From NCBI GenBank assembly GCA_020746105.1, contig CM036617.1, forward strand, positions 162,758,912 to 162,822,911: a stretch of DNA of 64,000 nt, given 5' to 3'. Each line of letters begins with the position of its first letter. Within the stretch, counting starts at the first letter, position 1. The translations under genes were made by a program, and so were the position numbers. Below are positions 13,207-25,600 of this stretch, piece after piece. This stretch comes from Trogon surrucura. Lineage: Eukaryota; Chordata; Aves; Trogoniformes; Trogonidae. Under the pieces are notes generated by a model. The model did no database searches. It had not been told where the DNA came from and worked only from the letters and a program-made list of their open reading frames with translations.

Positions 13207-13265
13207 GCCCAGTGTTTAATGCCCAGTGTTTAATGTCTCTGGCCCACCCACAGAGTGTATAAAAG
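13207..13265 (+). promoter_or_regulatory. Possible core promoter: 14-bp tandem duplication then TATAAAAG
   Basis: A 14-bp unit GCCCAGTGTTTAAT is directly repeated at 13207-13234. Then comes a C-rich segment and a consensus-like TATA box TATAAAAG at 13258-13265, followed by GC-containing flank. The arrangement resembles a TATA promoter facing right, but no downstream coding frame is recognised, and isolated TATA matches occur by chance in this much sequence. It could serve a non-coding transcript. Confidence 0.2.
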
Positions 13266-13579
13266 CCAGCGATCACAGTAGTTAGGCTGCTGCATCAATG
13301 TGCAAAAGAAACCATACATCAGGCTGGTTTTGTGGGAGGGCATGAAGGTTTCAGATGAGCTACCTCCCCCGTTCATGTTACCTGGTCTCATGGCGGGTGG
13401 AAACAAAGGAGTGGCTGCACACCCCCTGCTCTCCTATCTTGACAGACCTGTCCTTCTGAGCTGACACCAGTGATAGCCACATCAGAGAAGTCTACACTCG
13501 AACAGCGGTGCCCTTTAGCCCTCTGTTTGGATTTTACCATCCTGCTGCTTGGGCTGACTGTGACACACTCCCGAGACGG

Positions 13580-13740
13580 GGGAACACGTGGTTCCCCATG
13601 CATGTTATGTGCTTCTGCTGCAGGGGTCAAAGAGCTAAACACCCTATGCAAATGACGCACTCATTAATGTCAGTGGGGTGCAAATTAAACAAAGCAAAGT
13701 TGTTCTTTGCTGAGCTATAATTCTCTGGGGTGCAGGACTC
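13580..13740. promoter_or_regulatory. Candidate conserved non-coding/enhancer block with POU octamer
   Basis: Close-packed factor sites: GGGTCAAAG (nuclear-receptor-like, about 13624-13632), a perfect POU octamer ATGCAAAT at 13646-13653 overlapping TGACGCA (CRE/AP-1-like, 13653-13659), and ATTAAT at 13663-13668. This clustering and the low repeat content resemble vertebrate developmental enhancers. No conservation data were available, so this rests on motif pattern only. Confidence 0.25.
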
Positions 13741-14170
13741 CCATACGGGGGAAGCGATGGGGCAGCTGCCCGTGGTCCCAGGCCACAGTGTTGCACGCAA
13801 GCTAAGCCAGGCACAAGTCAGAGAAGGAGTGAGAGACACCTCTGCCTTTGAATTGAATCCTCCCTGTCTATGCCACCCCTCCATGATGAGTCCGGCCTTC
13901 ATGCCGATGAAACAGAGCCCTGTTTAAAAACACAGCTGCAGCCATCACCAGGGATTTTCCAGGAGTACAAATATTCCTTTGACAGTATGCCTGTATCGAG
14001 TTAACTGGCAACAGAACTGCTGTTCTCTCTAATTAAAGTGAAACATGTGAGTCACTTCATTTAGGATGTTGAGCCACAGAAGCAGCCCTGCTCCCCCACA
14101 GCTCTCAGCCTGCATCACCACTCCCAGGCCTTGCCATCCCCTTTCCCTTTCCCCCCATATGGGTGTAGTT

Positions 14171-14328
14171 CCCTTCCCTTCCCTTCCCTTCCCTTCCCTT
14201 CCCTTCCCTTCCCTTCCCTTCCCTTCCCTTCCCTTCCCTTCCCTTCCCTTCCCTTCCCTTCCCTTCCCTTCCCTTCCCTTCCCTTCCCTTCCCTTCCCTT
14301 CCCTTCCCTTCCCTTCCCTTCCCTTCCC
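14171..14328. repeat. (CCCTT)n pentanucleotide array, about 31.6 units, (AAGGG)n on minus
   Basis: 158 bp of perfect CCCTT with no substitution, starting after GGTGTAGTT and ending at CCCTTCCCAA. It is a pure polypyrimidine/polypurine mirror tract. The minus strand is GGGAA repeated, giving more than 30 GGG runs spaced by two bases, which fits the canonical G-quadruplex pattern, and the tract also fits intramolecular triplex (H-DNA). Long frames over it on both strands (SLPFP and GKGRE repeats) are translation artefacts. Upstream CCCTTTCCCTTTCCCCCC at 14139-14156 is a likely imperfect seed. Confidence 0.98.
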
Positions 14329-15619
14329 AACTTGTTGCATCTTCCCTGATCAATCCCACTGCCCTTGTAGAGCATCATCCATCGTCCTTTTTTTTTCTTT
14401 TTTTTTGTGGCTAATAAACGAAATTCAACGGACTGCCTTTGCTACCTATTGAGAACCATGCATTACTGTCACAATGACTTTTATCTTTCTTCTTTTTTTT
14501 TTTTTCAAATCTAATGGGAAAAAGAGAAAAGGCCAAACCAGTCATTTGTTCACTGAGAACTCAGGAAACCTAAACCTCGGGAATCCTTAGAGAACCAGGA
14601 GATGCAATATAAATTAAACTACCCCAAAATGTTTCCTGGCATAGCTCTATGAAGTCTGACGCATATAAGGGAGGTGAACTGTGGGATATCAGCATCTCTA
14701 TTTTCTGTGCCTTATACAACCATGGCTGAAAGCAGAAGGGATGGCCTATCAAAAACTTTTTCAACAAAGAAACAATTTCTAAACACTCAACTTCCCACAC
14801 TGTTCTGCAAACACTTACAAGCTTTTCCCTTAGGAAGGTGGAGGAGAAAGGTCTTTTCCAAGGAGGAAGACAAACTGGTGCCTGTGACAAAAGAAAACTC
14901 CCAGATTTGCTTCTTCTGGCCTTCTATAAGTCCTTGCTGGTTTTAAAAATGGACCTGTGTTTGTTGCCTGGTGTGTCTTGGGAACATTTCCTAGAAAAAC
15001 TCTAGAGACACTAAAAATCTCACAGCACAAAAGTGCTTGCATCCCGCAGATGGTGGTAGGGGTCAATGAAAGCAGAGCTCCAAGCCCCATGAACCCAGCT
15101 GGCAACAGACAGTTTAGGAGATGTGGTAGACTTGGTTTGCAAGGGCAGGTGGGAGCTGTCTTAGCTCTTGCATCTGGTGAAGGACCTGGGTTGCTGTAGC
15201 AGATAAACAACTGCTCATTTCATAACATCTGCTTTTCTTCCAGATTGTGGTTGACACACCAGATATCTTTGCTTGGGTTGTCTTTCCGGGTATGCCTGAG
15301 TGTCTACTAAGGAGCCCAGAGCTCCTGTCCCACCATCTTCTACAGTGTAGAACTCAAAGGCATTTTTATGAATCACGAAGATGCAAGCAGTAGTTAAAGC
15401 CACAACATGTCAGTCTTCAGTTAGGCAGACTGTTCTAAATGGTGGCAAGAGCTACTTTGCTTGCAGACACTAACCAAGCAATGGGTCATCTTCCCTCCGG
15501 GTCTCTGGGGAGCAAGAGAATGGGACCAGTAACTGAACCTCTGTTCCCTCCTGGCAATGCAGTGTGCTGAACCCCTCTCCCACCACTTGTCTCAGGGGAC
15601 GCTTTCTACTCTGTGCCTT
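14329..15619. other. Unique sequence with T-rich runs
   Basis: Contains T-rich runs at 14388-14406 and 14490-14505. Opposed frames at 14.8-15.2 kb (126 codons minus, 80 plus) overlap in antisense and have no domain. Nothing else was recognised. Confidence 0.45.
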
Positions 15620-15860
15620 GCCATTAATAATTCATTTCTTATGTCATGTAATGACTTTCTTGATCATTATGAATTCATCTAGGGCTAATGTGCGTGTCAT
15701 ATCCACTGCGACAGGAGACAGTAAAGCAAAACAAACCAACCAGCCGATGAGTATTTTTCTGTCTCTGCTTTATCCATTTGTGTGTAATTGATTTGCAGTT
15801 GGTTGATTTTTCAATTCAGTTCTTTGAGGTTGGTTTGCAATTATTAATATCTTTCTTTGA
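15620..15860. promoter_or_regulatory. Candidate homeodomain-rich non-coding element
   Basis: AT-rich but not low-complexity, with many TAAT/ATTA cores in distinct contexts: CCATTAATAATTCATTT (from about 15621), CATGTAATGAC, GATCATTATGAATTC, TGTGTAATTGATTTGC (about 15780) and TTTGCAATTATTAATATC (about 15834-15851). Dense, varied homeodomain cores are typical of conserved vertebrate enhancers. This is inferred from pattern only. Confidence 0.25.
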
Positions 15861-16220
15861 GTTTTGTTTTTTTTTTCTAAAAAAATAAACCCATTTTCAT
15901 CTTTCTGTGACTCGCTGCTGGGCATTCTCCAGATATTCAGCAGCATCAGACAACATTTTTCCTTCCTTTTTTTTTTTTTCTTTACTTACAGATATTTCCA
16001 AGAGGCAAAATCAAACATTCAAAGGGCTAAATCTATAGGACTAGATTTTTTTCCAAAGCAGGCTATCTTCCCACTGAACTACTACAACAAATATCCAGAA
16101 CTTCACAACATCACAGCCCGATTCCCTTAGAAATGTACTTTTTAGGCAATCATATGCTGGCCAAAACATCACACTAATTGCTGTTTCCCTTAAGCAGCAC
16201 AAGAATCCCTCTACCATCAC

Positions 16221-16432
16221 TCACAGGATCACAGAATGTTGGGGGCTGGAAGGGACCTCAAAAGATCATCTAGTCCAGCCCCCCTGCCAGAGCAGGATCA
16301 CCTACAGCAGGTCACACAGGTACTCATCCAGGCAGGTTTTGAATGTCTCCAGAGAAGGAGACTCCACAACTTCCCTGGGCAGCCTGTTCCAGTGCTCTGG
16401 CACCCGCACTGTGAACACTCCCCAGCAACATC
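16221..16432 (-). mobile_element. CR1 LINE 3' fragment
   Basis: Minus-oriented CR1 tail and 3' region. It begins ATCACAGAATGTTGGGG with GGCTGGAAGGGACCTC, then ATCATCTAGTCCAGCCC, AGACTCCACAACTTCCCTGG and GCAGCCTGTTCCAGTGCTCT. The blocks are in order and well preserved, so it may be one of the younger CR1 copies here. It ends near 16432 by 5' truncation. Confidence 0.92.
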
Positions 16433-19400
16433 TCATTGATCTGACCATCTCTTACAAAAGCTCATAGTTTGAGAAGGAAATGGAAATAAAAGCATGTGGA
16501 GCCTTGGCATTGACAAGAGCAGAGCTCAGGCTTGCTCCTGAGCTAAGGCTGTGCCACCCTGCCATCCTGCGAGCACCTGCCTGGCCAGCATTGCTGTCAG
16601 CCGAATCCCATAGGAGACTTGTATTCAACAGTCAGGGGAAAAGTCACCAAGAGACAAAGGTGAAATGACAGTGTCCCATGCTTCTTCTGTATAGTTAGGG
16701 ATGTGATGGCTTTGGGTCTCAGGAATGTTTCTGCTGGGCAAGTTCCTTAGCCTGCAGTGCTCGGCTACCGTTGCCAGTTCATCTAAGTACCTGACCTGAT
16801 GTGAGGAAAACCCACACCCTTGCAGAGACCCACTCTGCCGTGAGCTTGATCTTCTGTGCCACCAAACCCAGATAATGCAGGGCAAAGTGGTTGCCAGTAG
16901 GTAAGTGACTCTGACAGTCACAGCATTAGACCTGAATGTCACAACTGCACAACAGGACAGTACCTTATATACATATCAGCTTTTTTCCCTTGTGCAATTG
17001 GACTGTGAATCAGTAGGAGTTCTGCCTTAGCCAAGGGAAAATGACACACTGGGGATATCCGAGAGGGACTCTGTGTTTGGGATTTAGGGCTGGGCTATTT
17101 CCTCAGTGATTCTCAGAGTAGAAAAAGAAAATCTTTCTGTTCAAAATTCCTGCTTGACAGGGATTATGAGTCATTGCCAAGAAACCCACTCTGGTTCAAC
17201 ACCCATTAGGTCCCCCAAATACATCCTTCAATCCGAACAGAGAGAGCAGAAACAAAAAGAGAAACACACTTATACAAGCATCATAACATTGAACTATTTC
17301 TTGCATTGTGGTGATGTAAAGAAATCCCCATGGAGTAGCTGAAGTTTTTGCAAAAATACTCTTAGCAATACATAGCTGGTAAAGAGCTTTCTGTGATATA
17401 TAGGGTCGGAGAGGCTGCAGCACCATGATCATAATTCACTATTTCTGATTGAAAATAAATCTTACTCCAAGTGGCATGAAATGAAGGTTGGGAAAGACAG
17501 AGAGAGTGGAAATATTTCAAGGGATAGAAAAGGGATAATTGCATTGCAGGACTGATTTTGTCTTAATTCAGCTTATATTTTACACAGTAAGACTCAGCCC
17601 TCCTTCACCAGCCCTGCTGGGTCACAAGGTGTTAGATTTCTTGCAGACAAGATAATGCAGATATTGCAAAAGCCCCTTACAAAAGGATAGTCTGGACTGG
17701 GTACTTGTTGTCTGGAATCACAGGATGTGAGTTTGGTTATTTTTTTTCTGCAAGAGATCCCTTGTGTAACCTCGGGCAGATTATGCCCCCTTTTTCTTCT
17801 CCTTGCTTTTGGGCTAGGGACTGTTTTGCATTAGCTCTGTGCAGAGCTGCTGGCACATACAAACTCTGATCTTGGTGAAGGTCCTTGGCTAACAGCAGAA
17901 CAACAGGGATGAAAGGGACATATAGATAATAAAAGTCATTGTTCTGAGTGAGTGCATATGATGATAGATATTGAACACTTAATTCACTCCCCCTAAGCAT
18001 AAGCATTCAGGAACATTTGAAATGCCCCAGGAGTATCTGAAACATTCACAGGGGGCTGGCAGGCATGGCACAGGACCCATGGGACACGCTGAAGCAGTAG
18101 CTGAGAGACAGGCAGAATACTATAAGGCATCCCAGACGCAGTGTGAGAAGTGAAAAGAGCCCTGGAGCTTTTCCTCCTTAAGCTAGTTTGGAGACCTCCA
18201 GAGACCTTCACCTCTAGTGAATTGGCTTACACTATTTTACCTCCCTACTCCACATAGGGCAACTAATAGGCATCTGACTATCTTCAAACCAAAGGAATGA
18301 TATGCTGTAGCTCACTGAAAGGAGGTAAGTTCATAAGTTCTTTTCCAGGTCATATCATAATAGGCAATGTTTAAACCAAGGTGATCCTGCAAGTACAACT
18401 CTTTCCATTCCATATGGCCACACTGTAAACAAAGGTGTAATTTGCAGTGTTAAGCTCACCTTTCTTGCAGAGGACTACTGCAGCCTAGAACCACAGTAAA
18501 CGGGCACCAGAAGGGAACCGTGGGTTGAGCAGAAGTGGTGAGCACTCATTCCCTGTGCAGTGAGTTGGCAGCAAAATTATAGGTCATGATAACAGGGATA
18601 CATTAGACACAAACTCTCATTTTTCCCATGAACCAAACCAAAAGAAAAGGTGCTGCTATTCTAGCCCAGCCACCAGAATAGAAAATACATGAAGAAGAAA
18701 AGTGAGTCTATTCCTTATCTCATAGAAACAGAGGTGGATATCAATCTTCCAGACTTTCCATCACCATTCTGTAATTGGATAATCTTATGTCTAAGCTCAA
18801 TAAGGTACAAAAAAAAAGAGAAAGTCTCTTTGTACAAAATGTGATGTCATTTTTCCATATTTATATGAAATAAAGTAAATTAAGGATCAATAATCCTCAA
18901 GGAGAGGAAATGAAGAGAGAAAGGGAGTTAAGAATCTACATGTAGCTCCAAGAAAACCTGAAGGGAATAATTAGATATAAAATCTAACATACTTTTGTAG
19001 CTCAAGGATATCTCCTATAAATGTAAGTTAAGATGTAGACTGTCCCCAAGGACTGATTCCCTAACCACGTGGGTTAAATAAGTGTCTAACAGCTTGTCAG
19101 CTACATACAAATGAAGAGACCAACTTTCAGATTTAATCTTGGGACAAGTATATTAAATGTGGGGGGTTTTTTCCATTTTGTCACTCGTGTCTTTATAAAT
19201 CTTTGTAACGGCAGTGTGTATTTTGGATTTTGTAAATAATTTTTTTTTTACTTGCTTTTGCCTTGCTTTTTGCCTGCTTTAAGCCGAGGATAATTTCAAG
19301 GTAACTGCATACTATCAGTGTGGTCTGCCCTAGAAGACGGTGCAAGCCATAAAGACCAGTTCCTTGCCCAACCTCAGAGTACCCAGTACCCAAGCAGAAA

Positions 19401-22400
19401 GCCTTGCACACCTGAGGCTTAGTCAGGTCATTCATAACAGGCTTCCTCATCTTGGTTTAAGAGTGGATAATGGAGAAAAGACACACTGAGACCATCAGTA
19501 GAAGGTCATATGTAGCCTGGCCCAATGTAGAACCCCAATAGCCAGCTCTGCCAGTTGCATCCCACATATGTTCTATGTTCTATGTTCTATTTATCCATCT
19601 CTGGTGCTGTGACGAGCCAGTACTTGTCCCCTGGTATCAGCTAGAGGGCCATAAATTGCCATTGCTAGTGGAGCCAGCATACAGTCCGTGCTGGCCTCTT
19701 GCCCCACACACCCACACATGCTCACAGAGGCAGGTGCTTTTCCAAACCTGGAGTTACGGGAGTCAACACTGTGAAGAGTAAATGGATATTGCCTACCTCC
19801 CTGCCGTGTATTCCTTGCAGCATGACGGGAGAGAAAAAAGGAAAATAATTCATGGGACGGGAATCTCTCTCCTTGTGTTTCTCCTGTCTGTGAGGCATTA
19901 TTCACACCTTTGAGATTATACACAAATGTTTCCTAATAATAGTTAGTAATCTCTAGAGTTAGTTTATTGCCAGACAAGGTCATCAAACTAAACGCAGTGA
20001 GTGGACGTTAAAAAGGAATGGATGCTTTTCGGGCCATTGACAATATTTATAGTTTTATTAACCCAATAAAAGTGAGGTTGAATCTCCTCAGCACAGGGTC
20101 AGGAAGGGTTCTGGCCTTTCATGCACGGCACAATGCAACCAGCCAAATGCTTTAGATTGCTTCCTAACTGCTCCAAGTCTGTGTGACAGAAGCTATAAGG
20201 TCACTGTGAAATTCAGTGCAGTTCATAACATTATAAAATACTGATTTTTGAGTGATAAAAATAAGAGAATTTTCTTCTTGCTTTGCATGCAGATGAGCAG
20301 AATTTAAAAGAACTGACTTCTGTTTTTCATATGGTGGCAGAAAGACAGTGACTGTAATGAAGTGTGGTTAGAGTTTAAGTATTTATTTGACCTCTCAGAC
20401 AAAGATCTTAACTCTAGAGCTTTTAAACTTTCTTAACCATTAATGAAAGACATACTTTTCAGTTAGGTGACTAATTTGCATGAATCATTCCAGGATAAAA
20501 AATGTGACACAGACTAGACATTTCAGCAAACTGGATCTACACAACGTGAATTTTCTATGATATTTTCAGCCATCTTTTTAGAACTTCTACTCCAAAGGTA
20601 ATGTTTTGGCATGCTAGGGAACATGGAGATATAAAGTTAACATGTCTTACCTTCCCCATTCTAATCCTTCCATTGTAGTATAAACGTTCAGCTTTCCTGG
20701 AGATAAGGCCTAGAATCCAAACTGGCAAATTTTAAATAACTTCAGTTATTTTTATTTCTGAAATATTACATGGTAGGCAAGAGCACCACAGTAGCTCCTT
20801 TTTTTTTTTGATTTTCATGACTTTAGAGAAAAAAAAGCATTAGATGTCATACCTAGTACTCCACATAGCACGGTTGATAGTTTATGAAGATTTAAAGATA
20901 CTCCATGTATGGAATTAGTCAGAAAAACCTTTGCCACAATTTCTGAACAGCTCTGTGTTTGGACATTTGAGACAGAATTAATCTTTCTTACCCTTGCCTT
21001 CTAAAAAGTAAGTGATTTCTATGGTCTGGTTGCCTAGATTTGCTCTCTACCCAACAGCAACTGTCTTAGGTGCCGTCTTAGAATAGGGTGAATCACCTCT
21101 GGGCATGGCTGTATCTCTCCATCACTTTTACAAGCTTTAGAAGAAACCTAAATTAGCTTAGATGCTGAGCTGAACTCCCTGGTTTTACCTGAAAGAGTGA
21201 TTTAGGTGCAGACCTACTCAAGAGTTACTCAAGAGTAACCGTGCCTCGTTTTACATTAATGTAATTTCTTTGGACAGTAGATTTAGTTGATTGGAAGTAA
21301 ATCACTATATGTGGACACTGAGTAAGCATGCCCACATACAGATTATGAGTAGAAAAAAATACTAACTTTGTATCATCCACTGATATGATGATATGGACAA
21401 ACTGCCCCTCCAGAGGTTTAGTATGGCTTGGCCAAAAGTCAGTGACTTGTTAAACTATCACTGGTTGCTGGTGGATCGTGTGCTTGCATTCACAGATTTA
21501 TTCCAGATGATTTCCTACATACCACTTCAATCTGAATTAACTTTCACATGGAGATATGTCCCTATTCAAAAGCCATTAGGGATCACCAGGACATCTCGTC
21601 CTACCTTCTGTGTAAGCAATTTTAGTTGCTCCACAGGAACCCAGATATGTGTTCATTGTTCTGCTCATATTTTGCCTATTGTGCTCTAATGGGGGCAAAA
21701 TTTTCACCTATGCTTGATGGGATCATTCATGGAGTAAGACCCGCTCCACATAAAGCGATGGCAATGGACACAAATTAGAGTGGAGAAAAGATTCCTCATA
21801 AATCTCAATTTTGGGCCACATGACCATCTTCTTCTAGTCTACTGAGTTGTCAGTCATCTGTAATTTTCCATGTGCATGTCCTTACTTTATATAAAACTCA
21901 GCACCATGACGGAGCTTAGTCAATTCTTATTGCATTAGCCATAAACTTAAGTGCACGAGTGTGGACCTTTATGGCATCTCTCACTCCACAATATTTTCAC
22001 CCTACGGAAATGCGACCCTTTGCATGAACCCTCAGTGTGTTCTTCTGGAAAGAAATGCACTGCATTTTTCCATGAAGAGGATGGATGTGTGTTTGCCTCC
22101 AGAAGAAAGGTGAGCTGAAAGTCTGGCTGTGTCTCTCCACAGTTAGTGATGCATTGCACACTTCCCTTCAGAACTCTGTTCCAAATAATGCTATTTCACA
22201 TCCTCTCGACGCTCCCTGGTTTGAATTTAATTTGTATGCAGTTCGCGTCACTTAGGAACAAGGGGAAAGAAATAACACACTTGTAGTACATGGTAATGAT
22301 GCCTTTTTCCCACTTTTTTCTATCTTGACTAACTGAACTAGAAATTCTCCGGGATAAGTAATGATTCTTAACATGTCTATTCAGAAAGACCAATACCCCT

Positions 22401-25389
22401 CAAGGCAGAGGCTTCTTGGACTACTGGAAAATTTTCTGAGAACAAATAGGAAGAATTGCTATCTAGTCTGCACTGGCTGTGGGTTGCTAACTCAGATATA
22501 TCCAACTGCGCTGGAGACACTACTCTTTATTCAAATGGAAGTTAGGTGAGTTGAATACCTCCAGAATGTCTCTTTCCCCAATATTTAGGGTTAAACCAGC
22601 AGATTTTGCGCTTGTCTGGTCTTCCAAATTTGCAATGGGAACTTTTCCCTGCTAAAGCTACTTGCAGTGTCTTGTGGTGGAAACTGACAGCTCATCTCAT
22701 CTCAATCCTGTGTGGAATTAGAAGTAACGTGACATTCACCAAGGTTATAACAAAGCCAATATGAAAACAAAACCACATCATCGGGGCTGGCACGAAAACT
22801 GAGGTCTTATTTGATCCTTTTGTTTAATTTCTACTTTGTCTGTGAATCTACGTATTTCTGGACAGCAACATTTGTGGATGTGACGCAAAATGTCAGAGGG
22901 AAGATACGGAGATCTGGGCCATAGTAGTGAGGGGCTAGATATTAAACTACAAGGTCCATAAATGTTAGTGTTTCTCAGAAATACTATTTTTCTATCTAAA
23001 CACACAGTTAACCAGATCACACTTTTTCTTCTCACTTGACTCCCTATTAAATACTGTTTCCTTATTTGCATGTTTTTTATATATGTATATATCTTCTCTA
23101 TATTTTTATCTCTGTCTACGTATATATATACATATCTCCAATATTCTGCCTTTTCCTAATGAGGTAGCCATCTCTGGTATGGAAGTGAAAGAGCTGAGCC
23201 ACTGCAGTACCATTCATCAGATAATCTGTCTTTTCACTTTAAAATTTGTCCTCTTTCCCTTATTGTATATTTTATCATGTTAACAATCTTTTTTTTCTTT
23301 AAGTTTTGCTGCTTTATTTATTTGTATGCAACTGATCAGTGCTTTGTTTTGCAAAATTCAGTTAATCTCGGAAAGTATGCATCAAGAGTGGGCCCTTGAT
23401 ACATTTTGGGTCCTTGATGTTCATCCCAAGATATTTGACATCCTCCTTTTTCTCCCATTGTGTCAGACTCACGATTCTGTTCTAAACCTGGTTTGTGCCC
23501 TTCACAGAATTAAAGCACTTGGAGTAAAACAGAGAGACTCTCTCTGTTCAGGAGAAGTCTAGATCTGCAGTAGAGAGTGATCAGCTGTGAGCTGCATTTT
23601 CACATCTACGGGTGAGACACTGGGTCCAGTTCAAGTGCAGATAGACAACAGCACTAAATTGATTTTCTAAAAGTTGTTTCCCAGGTGCTGCTTCTCAACT
23701 CTGAGGAGATCTTCTCCAGCTGCAGTCTTGTGCAGAAAAATCTCTTCTACCAGCTCCAACTCCGTGAGCAGGAGTATTTTCTGGTTTACCCATGGACTAC
23801 ATTTTTCTGATGAATAAAGGGACGTGGAATGTACTAGAAAGAAAGTCTACCTTATGGCATCCTAAATCAGTTTCCTTTCAAATAGCATTTTTCCTCTCCA
23901 CAGTAATTTAGAGAGCTTTCAAAGAAGATTAGGATGAGAAAAAATGCTTGTGTAAATATTACAGTGAACATTGGTATGCTCCTCCACAGTGAGATTATGA
24001 AAAGAAAGAAAGACAAGGTATAAATACCATCAAGCAAACTGTGAACAGGCAACTGTGACCATAACCTGGCAGTCACCAGCACTTCACTTCATTTTCCATA
24101 TTTGCAACAAAGTCGCATGGCTCTGACGATGCACCACCTTTCTGACCTGGGAAAGTCCCTACAAACATACCAGTGTTTCAAAACTACTTTTCTCCAAGCA
24201 TCACTTGCAGTGGTCTTTGATAGTCTTTATTTTATTTGTATTTTTACTTAAAGCAATCATTCTTGTAAAGTCACAAGTGAAATATTGAGATAACTGTTGC
24301 CTCCACCTGTAGAACATTTCCAGACCAGTTATGAATACCAACAAAGGAAAAGTAAAATTCATTTATTGGGGCAAATAAAGACAAATATCACCTGGCACAG
24401 TCCTGCCAAACAAGAAGATACTGTGCTTCCTTCAGAATATAGTGAAAAGAGGCATAAAAAATTGACTAGTTTCACTGATAATTGATTAATATCTCTGGCT
24501 CTTGCTAGGCTAGTCAGCAAGGTCTGGCAACAGAGACCCCTCTGCAATCTTACTGCAATAGCTAGCGCTTTGTAGATACCAGATCAGCAATTCCAGGGCA
24601 GAGGCTTTAGACTTTCAAGATCCGTGCGTAGAAATAGCAGTGCTCAGCAAAGCAGGGTATAAACTTACAGCAGGTGATCTACCTTGTGTTAACACTTATA
24701 GGAGTACTCGCTGTACAGTGGTTTTCAGAAAAAAAACAACCTGTATTTGTTTTCGAAGTCATTTTGACTGCTTTCAGACCTGGTGATGTATGCTTCTTCA
24801 GAACAAATGTAGTCTTTATTCAGTTCAGCTTACTCACTTCCATTTTCCAGAGGCAGTGCAAGAGTTTAATTCAGTCTAACTAATCCATTATAAATGCACT
24901 CAGTTGTTAGAACTGGATTTAACCTTCCTCAATGTCGCTGTGTCAACATATTCTCTAGTCATGGGGTTATTTACAAGAATAATGCTATATATGGGCTGGG
25001 CCAGCCTCATTTTACAGCCTGTGGAGATACAATGGTCATACTTAATGTCAAATACCCTGAGTTGGACTGCTTAGAAGAGCTCTCTCCCTTCATTGACTAT
25101 GAAGGGAGCAGACTCATTTTCTGTATTTTTTACCTAAATTAGCCTTTAGGAGTACTCTGAAGTCTGCATGCAATATCTTAATACACACATACGTTACTAT
25201 ATTTTAAAAGTAAATAGTCTCTGCAAATCTGTTGACACTAGTATAATAATATAAAACAACTCACAACTGCATTGAATGAAAGAGTATAACTACTGAAGAG
25301 ACAAACAAATTATTCTGTGCTCTCTGGAAATGTAATAACTCTCAGATGAAAACCTTTTAAGATGTTTGGCAACAATATGTTCTGCTCCT
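16433..25389. other. Gene-free unique DNA, about 9 kb
   Basis: No exon, LTR or LINE was recognised. Small features only: a heptamer TTCTATG repeated about three times near 19570-19590, a TACTCAAGAGT near-tandem at about 21216-21237, and a TATATA-rich segment at 23075-23140. All frames are under 111 codons and featureless. Confidence 0.45.
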
Positions 25390-25399
25390 ATTTGTCTTT

Positions 25400-25600
25400 A
25401 CTCCAGGCCCATCAGCTGCATTAATAATGAAAGAGGAGAAAAGAGCAACTAAGACAATCTTTGTCTTCCTGAAAACATTGATTGCAATTCTGTTACAGCT
25501 GATTCTTGACCTTATAAAAGCTTTTCCTCTCCAGACGGCTGGAATCTGAAGAGTAGAGAAGGCTGACGTTTAAAATAAATTTAATGAAGATTTTAACTTT
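25400..25600. promoter_or_regulatory. Possible conserved non-coding element
   Basis: Contains CATCAGCTGCATTAATAATG, ACAATCTTTGTC (SOX-like), CATTGATTGCAAT, TGACCTTATAAAAGC and GGCTGACGTTT within 200 bp and has no simple repeat. The mixture of E-box, SOX, homeodomain and nuclear-receptor-like cores is suggestive only. Confidence 0.18.

Noticed and set aside
14029..14452. Gly-Lys-Arg-Glu and Ser-Leu-Pro-Phe repeat proteins on both strands
   Set aside because: Direct translation of the CCCTT/AAGGG array; no unique domain on either side.
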